Source: Candidatus Zixiibacteriota bacterium (lineage in GTDB: Bacteria > Zixibacteria > MSB-5A5 > GN15 > FEB-12). From it: 64,000 nucleotides of DNA. This document shows, piece after piece, positions 53,704-62,501 of this stretch (position 1 is the stretch's first letter; the number at the start of each line of letters is the position of its first letter). The stretch is from the NCBI GenBank assembly GCA_017999435.1, contig JAGNLV010000002.1, positions 310,001 to 374,000 of the forward strand, read 5' to 3'. The position numbers and the translations under genes are program-made. Under the pieces are notes generated by a model. The model saw only the letters and a list, made by a program, of their open reading frames with translations. It was not told the DNA's origin and did no database searches.

Positions 53704-55947
53704 ATGAGATTACCGCTCGTGATGGCCGCTCTGCTGCTGTGGTCCGGCGCGCCCGCCGCCGACCGGGAGTTCTTCAAGGAGTTCGAATCCACCTACGACC
53801 TCCTCCACGTGGAGCTGCTCAATAACGCCGGCGAGAAGGCCGAGGTCAGCAATTTCGTCTATCAGAAAGACGTCGCCACGTTCACATTCGAGAAAGGGAC
53901 GGTGTATCTCCAGCGGTATGTGAAAGACCGCCCGACCACGGCCGTGTTTGTGGGCCAGGGACGCGTCACGATCGACGTTCCGGTGCATTCGGAACGACAG
54001 GGGCTGTGGGCCGTGACCAAGGACAGCACGGTGGACCAGCCGGTCGAGGTGGTGGCGATCCGGATGGCGGATGATCTCGATCTGCGGCTGCGGGAGAGAT
54101 TCCAGTTTGAGCCGGCGGTCATTGATTTCCGCGTCGTGAACAAGCTTGGCCAGGGCGAGTTCTTCTTCAAACCGGTGATCATGCACACCTACGACAATTA
54201 TTTCCGCCTCGCCGCATCGATCTATGAACGGGGCCCCGACGGGTTCTTCTATGCCGATTTCAACCGCTACACGTTCACCTTTGACCCCAACTGGCCGGAG
54301 CAGGTGCAGATCGGGTACGAGGTGGAGGGGGGCGACCAGGTGTCGACCGTGGGGGCGAGCTTCCAGCGCCGGGAGGCGGGCCGGTACGACGACTCGCTGC
54401 TGTCGCAGATCGCGTACCAGACGACGGCGCTCCGCCGCACGGCCGAGGTGCGGCTGTCGGGGACCGACGGCCGCCGCATCGAGCAGGCGAAAGCGACGCT
54501 CGACCTGGCGGTCAACGCCGACAGCCTCCGCTTCACCTGGTTGTTCCTCAAATACTCACTCGACGTGGATTCCGTGCTGGTCGGGGACGAGCGCATCGAC
54601 TATGTGCGGCGGAAGACGTTCGACTACACGGGCATTATCCTCCCCCGCTACTACCACCAGGGGGATACGCTCAGCCTGACGGTGTGGTACCGCGGCACGA
54701 ACTTCGACCACTTCCTGCCCTACCTGAGCAATCCCGTTCCGAGCCCGACAGAGGTGACGTTCAACGTCCCCAAGGGCTACAACTACTACACGGCGGGGAT
54801 GAGCGAGCCGGTGGACGTCGGGGGCGGGCGGCAGGAGTTCACCTCGGCTCTTCCGGCGCCGCTGGGCGAGCTGTACTTCCACTGTTTCCCGACCGGCGTG
54901 GAAGACACGGTGCAGGTGATATCGGACGTGGGGGTCGCGCTCAATTTCGTCATCGCCGACCGGGATCTCCGGCGGGATCCCTGCTACATCCCGCGCGATC
55001 AGTATCAGGAGGCGGTGACGGCGGCGTTCAACTACCTGTCGAAGAATTTTGGTCCGCCGCCGCAGACGTTTGCGGAGTATGTGATATCGACCGGTTTCCA
55101 GAGCGCGCCGGGGATGATCAAGGTGCCGCAGGTGGCCTGCGTGACGAGCGATCCCTGGCAGGTGGTGGGGGGGTTCGACGGTCCGGTCGGGAACAGCGTC
55201 GCCCACCAGTGGTTCGGGCCGCTCATGCGTCCGCAGTCCGGGCGCGAGGATTGGCTCTCCTGGGCGCTCCCGGCCTACCAGGGGCTGCGCTTCATCGAAT
55301 CCCACCGCTCCTCCGCGCCGTATTTCTCCAATCTGCTGACCCGCCGCGACTCCCTCTACACCCAGATCCAGATGGGCCACGAGATCCCGCTGTCGGCCGG
55401 CTACCGGGTCAATGATTACTGGGACGCCAACGGGAAGTTCGACTTCTACCGGACGATCCTGAACAACAAAGGGGTCTGGCTGCTCCACATGCTGCGGTTC
55501 CTGATGTATGACTACGAGGCCGGGTCGGACGCCAAGTTCGCCGGTTTCTCGCGCGAGCTGTTCCTGCAGATCACCAACCGCACGTTCAGCAACGCCGATT
55601 TCGTCCGCCTCGCGGAGAAACACTACGGCGCGCCGCTCGACTGGTTTTTCCGGCAGTGGCTCTACGGGGCGTACCTGCCGGAGTACAACGCGACCTGGAC
55701 AAAAGTGCAGCGCGACGGGTCGTGGTACGTCGCGGTGACAGTGCAGACCGGGAAGGTTCCTCCGTCATTCCAAATGCCGGTGATCGTACGGGTGGTGGAA
55801 GGGGACGGCCGGGACGCGTTCTCGCGGCCGGTGATCACCGCCCCGTCGGCGGAGTTCGAACTCGGGCCGTTCAGCCAGGAACCGAGGGATTTCGTGTTCA
55901 ACGAGTTTCTCTCCACGCTCGGGTGGGAGACGGTGTCCCGGAAGTAA
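53704..55947 (+). CDS. M1-peptidase-like exported protein lacking the zinc site
   Basis: A 747-residue exported protein with signal peptide (LVMAALLLWSGAPAAD). Residues about 30-430 are beta-rich; residues about 430-680 have the M1 (gluzincin) catalytic-domain fold, recognised from AHQWFGPLM near residue 500 and the following ALPAYQGLRFIE. The expected HExxH reads NSVAH (residues 497-501), losing the first His and the catalytic Glu, and the third ligand Glu of WLNEG is Trp520. The GAMEN-type substrate loop is absent. It should not bind zinc as an aminopeptidase; a binding or scaffold role is likely. Confidence 0.8.
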   Translation: MRLPLVMAALLLWSGAPAADREFFKEFESTYDLLHVELLNNAGEKAEVSNFVYQKDVATFTFEKGTVYLQRYVKDRPTTAVFVGQGRVTIDVPVHSERQGLWAVTKDSTVDQPVEVVAIRMADDLDLRLRERFQFEPAVIDFRVVNKLGQGEFFFKPVIMHTYDNYFRLAASIYERGPDGFFYADFNRYTFTFDPNWPEQVQIGYEVEGGDQVSTVGASFQRREAGRYDDSLLSQIAYQTTALRRTAEVRLSGTDGRRIEQAKATLDLAVNADSLRFTWLFLKYSLDVDSVLVGDERIDYVRRKTFDYTGIILPRYYHQGDTLSLTVWYRGTNFDHFLPYLSNPVPSPTEVTFNVPKGYNYYTAGMSEPVDVGGGRQEFTSALPAPLGELYFHCFPTGVEDTVQVISDVGVALNFVIADRDLRRDPCYIPRDQYQEAVTAAFNYLSKNFGPPPQTFAEYVISTGFQSAPGMIKVPQVACVTSDPWQVVGGFDGPVGNSVAHQWFGPLMRPQSGREDWLSWALPAYQGLRFIESHRSSAPYFSNLLTRRDSLYTQIQMGHEIPLSAGYRVNDYWDANGKFDFYRTILNNKGVWLLHMLRFLMYDYEAGSDAKFAGFSRELFLQITNRTFSNADFVRLAEKHYGAPLDWFFRQWLYGAYLPEYNATWTKVQRDGSWYVAVTVQTGKVPPSFQMPVIVRVVEGDGRDAFSRPVITAPSAEFELGPFSQEPRDFVFNEFLSTLGWETVSRK

Positions 55948-55995
55948 GGCGGGCCCGGCTCCGGCCGGGGCGGGTAAGATTGGGCGCAAAAGAAA

Positions 55996-56028
55996 AGCGC
56001 CGGGTCATGCGGCCCGGCGCTCTTTCTT
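55996..56028. terminator. Bidirectional terminator after the M1-like gene
   Basis: 9-bp stem AGCGCCGGG / CCCGGCGCT, 8-base loop, T-rich on the plus side (CTTTCTT) and A-rich before it. Serves the plus gene ending 55947 and possibly the minus gene ending 56179. Confidence 0.75.
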
Positions 56029-56178
56029 GCACGAACGCAAAGGGAGGAAAGTATAGCTTTCAGGTCATTCTGTCTTCCGTTGTCTTAGACACTCCACGCC
56101 GCCGAAAGTTCCGGCAACGGCGCGATCGTGGATCGAAGATCCTGACCGGGCGGGGCGGCCGCCCCGCTGTCGCGGCGG

Positions 56179-56694
56179 CTAGCGGCCGGCGATCTCCTCG
56201 GTGCCCAGTTGTTCGCCGCGAATGCCGATTGTCGTGACCCGGATCGGGGTCCGCACGCCGGCCTGGTCGCGGGCGGCCAGCGCAATCTGCACCAGGCCGC
56301 TGCAACACGGCACTTCCATCACGATGACTTCCATTGACTTGAGATTATGCAGGGCGAAAATCTCGGCGAGCTTGTCGATGTAAACATGGGCGTTGTCGAG
56401 CTTCGGGCAGCCCACCGCCAGCGGCCGGCCTTTGAGGAAACGCTCGTGGAAGTCGGCGAAGGCAAAGGGGACGCAGTCGGCGGTGAGCGCCAGGTCGGCC
56501 CCGGTGAAATAGCCGGCGTGGGTGGGCACGAGCATGAGCTGCACCGGCCACTGGCCGAGGTGCGATTGCGGTTCGGGGCGGGCGCCGAGCGTGGTGTTGT
56601 TGTCAACTTTCGGCAGGACCGCCTGCGGCCGGTCCGCGGCCGGGGTGAACCGCTGCGGGGCGCTGCCCGGGCAAGTGGGCGAGGGTTGTGACAT
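56179..56694 (-). CDS. Probable iron-sulfur protein (4Fe-4S ferredoxin-associated C-terminal domain)
   Basis: A 171-residue protein without a signal peptide. Cysteines occur in ADCVPFAF, GCPKLDN and EVPCCSGL, the pattern of a domain that usually follows a two-cluster ferredoxin (PVQLMLVPTHAGYFTGADL before ADCVPFAF). The usual ferredoxin half is missing here. It may bind or deliver a cluster. Start ATG 56694 follows GGAG; an ATG at 56730 is not favoured. The FNR-type palindrome (56765-56778) lies upstream, and the divergent gene encodes a Bfd-like protein. Confidence 0.65.
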   Translation of the reverse strand: MSQPSPTCPGSAPQRFTPAADRPQAVLPKVDNNTTLGARPEPQSHLGQWPVQLMLVPTHAGYFTGADLALTADCVPFAFADFHERFLKGRPLAVGCPKLDNAHVYIDKLAEIFALHNLKSMEVIVMEVPCCSGLVQIALAARDQAGVRTPIRVTTIGIRGEQLGTEEIAGR

Positions 56695-56764
56695 GGTCAG
56701 GTCTCCATCCGGTGTTGTGGGATCATTCATAAGATAAAGAAAGGGGGCAGCGGCGGAGGGCGAT

Positions 56765-56778
56765 ATGACTTAAGTCAA
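56765..56778. promoter_or_regulatory. FNR/DNR-type palindrome between two iron-sulfur genes
   Basis: Minus strand TTGACTTAAGTCAT: TTGAC and GTCAT half-sites around TTAA; the central 12 bases are a perfect palindrome. One mismatch to TTGAC-N4-GTCAA. Located between 56694 (minus) and 56863 (plus). Confidence 0.6.
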
Positions 56779-56862
56779 TCGCGGTCCCCGGGCGGCGGGG
56801 GCGTGATCGGCGTCTCCGGTTTCCGCGGAACCCGCGCGCGGCGTTGCTGTTACAGCGACACC

Positions 56863-57060
56863 ATGGTTACCCGCTGCGCCTGCTTCAATCAGCCCTTTAC
56901 CCGCCTCAAGCGGATTGCGCGCCGCCGCCGCGCGCGAACGATCGAGGAGCTCCAGCAACACGTTCGGTTCGGGCTGAACTGCCGGCGGTGCCATCCGTAT
57001 GTGAAGCTGATGTTGGCGACGGGTCGCACGGCGTTTGAGGTGATCGCCGGGGAGGACTGA
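56863..57060 (+). CDS. Bfd-like [2Fe-2S]-binding small protein
   Basis: A 65-residue protein with four cysteines in the Bfd arrangement: CAC (residues 5-7) and CRRC (residues 40-43), with TRLKRIARRRRARTIEELQQ helix between. Bfd proteins carry a [2Fe-2S] cluster and pass electrons. Start ATG 56863; the frame extends upstream to 56803 but those residues have no family match. Very basic for a Bfd. Divergent from another iron-sulfur gene and behind an FNR-type site. Confidence 0.8.
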   Translation: MVTRCACFNQPFTRLKRIARRRRARTIEELQQHVRFGLNCRRCHPYVKLMLATGRTAFEVIAGED

Positions 57061-57142
57061 CGCGGCGCGCGGTCTGCCCGCAGACGTTTTCCTGTTGCAC
57101 GATCCGGCGGGGGGTGCGTTATTGCGGCCGAGGAGATGCTTC

Positions 57143-59815
57143 GTGACGGATGGACACCGCTTGCTTTGCCGGCGGGCCCTGGCGGCCCTCGGCATCGTTT
57201 TGACGATCGCAACAGCGCACGGGCAGAGCGACACGACCCGGCAGGTTCGACCGCGGGGGCCAAGACAGACCGCCGCTGTCAACCGGATCTACCTGACCGC
57301 CGTCCACCGCGACAACAACCTGGCCCTGGCGGTCACCAACCGGGGGTTTATCGGGGCGGTCGAATACAACAACGAACCTCCCCGGGACGCATTCACCGGT
57401 TGGGATATCCGCACAAGTTGTGAGTTCCCCGCCCAATCGTGGCGCATTTACCTCGAGGGCCTGGAGTTGTGGATCGGGGGGCGGACGCGTTACGGGTTGC
57501 GGCTGTCGGGGGGATCGCAGGCCGGCGTTTTCCTTCCCTCCAACCCCCCGGGGGAGATTATCGCCCGCTCGACCACTGACCGGCACGGAGGCCCGCATCC
57601 GGACGCAGTCTCGGAGGAGGATTTCATCTGCGAGTACACCGACACGCTGATGTACCGGGAGGGGGCCGGCGGGGACGAGGATATCGTGCGCAACCCCGAG
57701 CCGCTGAATGTCAAGGTGACGCAGGAGTCGTACGCCTGGACCTACGAATCGGTGCGGGACGTGGTCTTTTTCAACCTGCGGGTCGAGAATATCGGCCGCG
57801 ACGGGCTTCGGGAGGTATACATCGGTCTGCACGTGATCCCGACCGCGCGCTACAACAACACGCGGCCGTGCAATGACTCGGGCGAGGTGGTGGGGTTTTT
57901 TGAGACGTACGAGGCGCCGATCGGCTGCGGTTTCCGGGACACGCTCAACCTAGCCTGGCACGCCGACCGCGACGGCAACGCCTACGGGGGGGTGTTCTAT
58001 GACAGGCCGGTGGGAACACAGGTGGATATCGCCGACACCATGTGCATGCTGGCCTCGGTGCGCAGCGGTCTGGGGATAGTCCCCCTCCGCGGGCCGGTGG
58101 ACCGCGGGGGCGTCTACTACAACTGGTGGACGAGCCGGTGGGCGCCCAGTCTCGGGCCGATCTTCATGGAGCCCTCCGCCGATCCGTCGGTGAGGTCATT
58201 CGGCCGGGGAAGCTGGTGGTACAATCAGGACTGGTTCTATTCGCTCGAGTCGGAGTACCGGCGGCTCTCCACGCACGAACAGGACCACCCGAACTACTGG
58301 ACGGGGGAGATTGCGCGCGCCCTGACGCCCCCCTGGAATCCGGTGCCGCTGACCGAGGCGAATGCGATCGCCTCGAACACGACGCCCGACTACCTGGTCT
58401 CGTGGGGACCGCTGACGCTGGCGGCCGGGCACAAGGTGACGCTCTCGTTTGCCGTGGTCGGCGGAGAACTGATCCACAAGGATCCGTGGATCCTCGCCTA
58501 CATCCCGCGGCGGCCGGCCGAGTACGAACAACGGCTGGATTTCTCGGACCTGATCGCGAACGCCCGCTGGGCCCAGCGCGTGTTCGACAACCCCGGTTTC
58601 GACACGGATGGCGACGGGTATGCCGGCGAATTCCGCGTCTGTGTCCAGGATTCCGCCCTGGTGGGCGGCCAGTGGGTCGCCCAGAAAGCCGACACCCAGT
58701 GGTATAAGGGGGACGGCATCCCGGATTTCCGGGTCGCCTACCCGCCTCCGCCCCCCCCGTTCTGGCTCACCCCCGTCCCGGGCGGCGTCCATGTCCGGTT
58801 CAACGGCCAGGTGTCCGAGACCCAGGTCGATCCGCTCCTGCAGGCGCCGGATTTCGAGGGCTATCGCATCTACCTCGGCCGCGACGAGCGAGCGGAAGCG
58901 CTCACCGTGGTCGGCTCGTTCGACCGGCGCAACTACGACAAGTGGGTGAAGAAGCCTGATGGCTGGGGGGGACACATCTGGGACCTCGAGGGGATGCCGT
59001 ACTCGCAGGAGGAACTCCGCTGCCTCTACGCCTTCGGCCCCGACCCCTGTCACGACACGAGTTTCCACCCCGAGGACTACACAATCCTGTCGAATTACCG
59101 CCACCCGCTCTTCCCCAACGATTCCATTTTCCGGTTTGAGCCCCACGGCTACAACGCCTCGGAGTTCGACACTACCTGCGGGAGCGACACGCTCTGCACT
59201 GCCGTGCGGAAAGTGTATCCGGAGATGCCCGATCCGCGGACGTTGCCGGTGGATTCGATCACTCCGGAGATGTTCACGGCCGAGGGGTATTTCAAGTTTT
59301 ACGAGTACGAGTTCACGATCGAACACTTGCTGCCGACCGTGGCGTACTGGGTGAATGTGACGGCGTACGATGTCGGGAGTCCCGGCGCGGGGGTCTACCC
59401 GCTGGAGTCCGACAAGACGGCGGGGCTGAAGATCGTCTACCCGACCACTGTCTGGGATAGCCCGCTCGGGCAGAACGGCAAAGTGTATGTGTACCCGAAT
59501 CCGTACCGGACCGATGCGGGCTATCGGGAGCAGGGACTGGAGGGGCGGAACCAGAACGACCGGTGGGATGAGCGGGTGCGGGCGGTGTGGTTTGCGAACC
59601 TGCCGCCGGTCTGCGTGATCAAAGTGTTTACGCTCGATGGCGACCTGGTGCGCGAGCTGAGGCATGAATACGCGGGGGACGATCCGGAGGGGAAACGGGC
59701 CAAGTGGGGGCTGATCAACAAGAACCAGCAGTTGGTGGAGACCGGGTTGTATTACTGGACGGTGGAGACGCCGGACGGCAAGGTGCAGATGGGGAAGCTC
59801 GCCGTCCTCCGGTAA
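57143..59815 (+). CDS. Large secreted protein with FlgD/T9SS-like C-terminal domain
   Basis: An 890-residue exported protein. GTG 57143 is chosen because GAGGAG lies eight bases upstream; the signal segment is RRALAALGIVLTIATAHG. The middle is beta-rich with no recognised enzyme motif; tryptophan-rich loops and a calcium-like DTDGDGYAGEF stretch (near residue 485) stand out. The last 100 residues (VYPNPYR, then CVIKVFTLDGDLVREL and WGLINKNQQLVETGLYYWTV) have the FlgD Ig-like / type IX-like sorting fold. Function unknown; probably surface or outer-membrane associated. Confidence 0.7.
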   Translation: MTDGHRLLCRRALAALGIVLTIATAHGQSDTTRQVRPRGPRQTAAVNRIYLTAVHRDNNLALAVTNRGFIGAVEYNNEPPRDAFTGWDIRTSCEFPAQSWRIYLEGLELWIGGRTRYGLRLSGGSQAGVFLPSNPPGEIIARSTTDRHGGPHPDAVSEEDFICEYTDTLMYREGAGGDEDIVRNPEPLNVKVTQESYAWTYESVRDVVFFNLRVENIGRDGLREVYIGLHVIPTARYNNTRPCNDSGEVVGFFETYEAPIGCGFRDTLNLAWHADRDGNAYGGVFYDRPVGTQVDIADTMCMLASVRSGLGIVPLRGPVDRGGVYYNWWTSRWAPSLGPIFMEPSADPSVRSFGRGSWWYNQDWFYSLESEYRRLSTHEQDHPNYWTGEIARALTPPWNPVPLTEANAIASNTTPDYLVSWGPLTLAAGHKVTLSFAVVGGELIHKDPWILAYIPRRPAEYEQRLDFSDLIANARWAQRVFDNPGFDTDGDGYAGEFRVCVQDSALVGGQWVAQKADTQWYKGDGIPDFRVAYPPPPPPFWLTPVPGGVHVRFNGQVSETQVDPLLQAPDFEGYRIYLGRDERAEALTVVGSFDRRNYDKWVKKPDGWGGHIWDLEGMPYSQEELRCLYAFGPDPCHDTSFHPEDYTILSNYRHPLFPNDSIFRFEPHGYNASEFDTTCGSDTLCTAVRKVYPEMPDPRTLPVDSITPEMFTAEGYFKFYEYEFTIEHLLPTVAYWVNVTAYDVGSPGAGVYPLESDKTAGLKIVYPTTVWDSPLGQNGKVYVYPNPYRTDAGYREQGLEGRNQNDRWDERVRAVWFANLPPVCVIKVFTLDGDLVRELRHEYAGDDPEGKRAKWGLINKNQQLVETGLYYWTVETPDGKVQMGKLAVLR

Positions 59816-59861
59816 CCGCGTCCGCGGGGACCAACCATCGGACAGGCCGGCTTGTATAAGC

Positions 59862-59890
59862 GGCGGGACCCGGCTATCTTGAACGGGCCA
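59862..59890 (+). promoter_or_regulatory. Probable promoter of the DUF58 gene
   Basis: TTGTAT (59862-59867), 17-base spacer, TATCTT (59885-59890), 41 bases before the GTG at 59932. Confidence 0.55.
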
Positions 59891-59931
59891 GCGAGCCGGG
59901 TCGTGACGCCGGGCCGAGCGAGGAGAATCAC

Positions 59932-60831
59932 GTGACGACGGACTATCGAAAGTACCTTGACCCCGAGACGGTCTCCAAACTGAAGGGGATGGAGATGCGG
60001 GCCCGGATGGTGGTGGAGGGGTTTATCGCGGGGCTGCACAAGTCCCCCTACCACGGGTTCTCGGTGGAATTCGCCGAGCACCGGCAGTACATGCCGGGGG
60101 ACAACATTCGGGCTATCGACTGGAAGGTGTACGCCAAGAGCGACCGGTTCTATATCAAGCAGTACGAGGAGGAGACCAACCTCAAGGCGTACCTGCTGCT
60201 GGACTGCTCGGCCTCGATGGCCTACCATTCGGGGGAGCGGATCCGCAAGCTCGACTACGCGGGGTTGCTGTGCGGGGCGCTGTCGTACCTGATGCTGCGC
60301 CAGCGGGACGCGGTCGGGCTGGTGACGTACGACCGGAAAATCCGGCGGTACATTCCGCCGCGGTCGCGGTCGGGCCATCTGCACGTGCTCCTGAACGAAA
60401 TCGCCGCGCAGGCGCCCTCGGATACCACCGATATCAGTTCGACGCTGCACGAGATGGCGGATCGGATCAAGCGGCGCGGGCTGGTGATCATTCTGTCCGA
60501 CCTGATCGACGAGGCGGACAAGCTCATCTCGGGACTCAAGCATTTTCGCTACAACAACCACGAGGTGATCGTCTTCCACATTCTCGATCCCCGCGAGCGG
60601 GATTTTGCGTTCCCGCGCGAGGCGGTGTTCAAGGATATGGAGACGGGCGAGGAACTGACGACGCTGCCCTACCAGATCAAGAAGGATTATGCGAAGGCGG
60701 TGGCGGCGTTTTCGTCCGAAATCGCCTCCGCCTGCCGCCAGGCCGCGATCGACTATCACCCGATCGACACGGCGATGCCGTTCGACAAGGCGCTCTATGC
60801 GTTCTTGAGCAAGCGGGAACGGCTGTACTGA
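59932..60831 (+). CDS. DUF58 family protein
   Basis: A 299-residue protein of the DUF58 family, partners of MoxR ATPases. The family core is seen: GFSVEFAEHRQYMPGDNIR followed by DWKVYAKSDRFYIKQYEEET, and LLLDCSASM, a MIDAS-like VWA start. GTG 59932 has GAGGAG upstream. The moxR gene that should drive it is 45 kb away at 14722, with a VWA/DUF4159 set absent. It is not in an obvious operon. Confidence 0.9.
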   Translation: MTTDYRKYLDPETVSKLKGMEMRARMVVEGFIAGLHKSPYHGFSVEFAEHRQYMPGDNIRAIDWKVYAKSDRFYIKQYEEETNLKAYLLLDCSASMAYHSGERIRKLDYAGLLCGALSYLMLRQRDAVGLVTYDRKIRRYIPPRSRSGHLHVLLNEIAAQAPSDTTDISSTLHEMADRIKRRGLVIILSDLIDEADKLISGLKHFRYNNHEVIVFHILDPRERDFAFPREAVFKDMETGEELTTLPYQIKKDYAKAVAAFSSEIASACRQAAIDYHPIDTAMPFDKALYAFLSKRERLY

Positions 60832-60965
60832 GCGCACGGCGAGGGGAGCGGGTGGGGAACCAGGATCGGGCGCAAGGAGACCGTGATCAGGGTTGCTGAA
60901 AATGCGCGGGGAAGATAGGAGCTTGATCATCCTTTCAACGGCGGGGACGAAAAAGTGACGGCTGT

Positions 60966-61322
60966 ATGAGTACGGCGGCCTGGTCGGTGCTCATTCTGGC
61001 GGCGGTGCTTATCGGGCACCTGGTGGAGGAAGCGGCAACGGGATTCCGCCGGAAATTTCCGCTTGGTGAGATGCCGATGTGGGTCTTTGTAATGGGCAAT
61101 GTCGCCGTGTACGGGTTTTGCGCCGCGACCTTTACCCTCGTGCTGCTTGCACGTCCGGCGGGAACGCTTATGGCATGGGTTCTGGCGGTTGCGATGGCAC
61201 TCAACGGCATCGTGCATATCGGCGTGATGATTTACCGGAAGGAGTATTTTCCCGGCGGGATTACGGCGGGCTTGGTGCTGGCGGCGGCGGCGGGATTGAT
61301 GGCGGCGCTGGCGCGGGGGTAG
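60966..61322 (+). CDS. HXXEE-domain membrane protein
   Basis: A 118-residue protein with about four hydrophobic segments. The name motif is HLVEE (residues 18-22), and NGIVHIGVMIYRKEYFPGG near residue 80-100 is the second conserved part. The family has no known function. Isolated gene, 134 bases after DUF58. Short and of low complexity, so the call depends on the two motifs. Confidence 0.7.
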   Translation: MSTAAWSVLILAAVLIGHLVEEAATGFRRKFPLGEMPMWVFVMGNVAVYGFCAATFTLVLLARPAGTLMAWVLAVAMALNGIVHIGVMIYRKEYFPGGITAGLVLAAAAGLMAALARG

Positions 61323-61460
61323 GAGGCAGGGGGGATCGGCGACGCAGACAGACCCCGCCGCTGCGGATGAGCACTCCGGACACCACAGACCTGGCTGAGC
61401 GCACGGCGTTCTGGGCGATCGGGGCAGGGCGCAGCAGGCCAATTCGGGCGCGCAAGCGCT

Positions 61461-62501
61461 TCAGGCGTCCCGTGCGGAGGCGCCGGGGGACGGCCGGGCG
61501 AAGAAGAGGCGCAGCATATACCACACCAAGCCCAGCGCCAGCACGAAACAGACCAGGAAAACGAGGAATACATCCCACTGCGGCCGGATGGGCCAGGCCG
61601 CGGGGTCGAAATGCCCCTCAAGCTGGAGGAGGCGGACATTGTGGCGGACCACGACCATCCCGAGCAGCGACACAAACAGCATCGCCCCGGCGCCGAAGAA
61701 TTTCCTCGTGAAGAAGAAATGGAGCGACCCGAGCGAGAGAATGATCGATGCGGAGAGCCACCAGATCGCCGGCGTGTGCATGAAAGGCTTGAGGATGTCC
61801 GCGAGCGACAACAGGTAGACGAGCCCGACCGCCATCGCCCCCACCATGCCCCAGAGGAAGAAGTTTCGGCCGAGCGCGAAAGCATCCTCGTGCCGCCGCC
61901 CGAGGAGACCGATGAAGAATCCGCCGATGGTGACGGCGCCGAGGAGCATGTGGAGCCAGCGCCAGAGCCACTGGCCGAGGTGCGGGTTGACCCGGAGACC
62001 GGAAGGGTCGCCGGCGTAAAGGACGGCGGCGAGGCCGGGACGCTCGGCGATCGAGAAGAGGTTGCTGTAGGCAAACGCCACATACGCGAGCAAGAGGAGC
62101 GCGGCGGTCAGAAAGGCGGGACGCCGGGGGGAGCCGGGCGCCCCGAAGGCCGCCGCGTAGAGGAGATAGTAGGCAACCATGACGGCGCCGACGATGCCGA
62201 GGAAGAACCAGGCGGTCACGATCGCGGCGCTGTACACGGGCACGGGGTACACCAACTGCACGAACAGCAGGGGAGCGACGCCGAGGGTGACGGTGGCGGC
62301 CATGGCGGTGGGAAACAGTTTGACGAACTGCGCGACGACGGGGTGGCGCCACTTGTCGGCGAGGCGGCCGAAAACGACGATGAGGAGACCGCCGACCAGG
62401 AAGTTCATGGCGGCGAAGTGGAGGGTGAGGGTGAGGAGGTGCAGGACAGTGACCAGCCACAGCGGGGCCGGGAGAAAATTGGGATCGGGCAGCGGGTTCA
62501 T
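61461..62501 (-). CDS. Multispan membrane partner of a bd-like cytochrome
   Basis: A 346-residue protein with about nine membrane helices. The opening VLHLLTLTLHFAAMNFLVGG with paired His recalls the heme-binding first helix of CydA-like quinol oxidoreductases, and HLGQWLWRWLHMLLGAVTIGG has a further His pair. No CydB-like feature is certain. Its ATG (62501) overlaps the stop of the upstream gene by four bases (ATGA), so it belongs to the same complex as the heme-c-fused bd-like subunit. Function inferred from context. Confidence 0.65.
   Translation of the reverse strand: MNPLPDPNFLPAPLWLVTVLHLLTLTLHFAAMNFLVGGLLIVVFGRLADKWRHPVVAQFVKLFPTAMAATVTLGVAPLLFVQLVYPVPVYSAAIVTAWFFLGIVGAVMVAYYLLYAAAFGAPGSPRRPAFLTAALLLLAYVAFAYSNLFSIAERPGLAAVLYAGDPSGLRVNPHLGQWLWRWLHMLLGAVTIGGFFIGLLGRRHEDAFALGRNFFLWGMVGAMAVGLVYLLSLADILKPFMHTPAIWWLSASIILSLGSLHFFFTRKFFGAGAMLFVSLLGMVVVRHNVRLLQLEGHFDPAAWPIRPQWDVFLVFLVCFVLALGLVWYMLRLFFARPSPGASARDA

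Noticed and set aside
53781-53800. TTCGAATCC resembling a tRNA T-loop
   Set aside because: Lies in the coding sequence of the M1-like gene; no acceptor or anticodon stem can be drawn.
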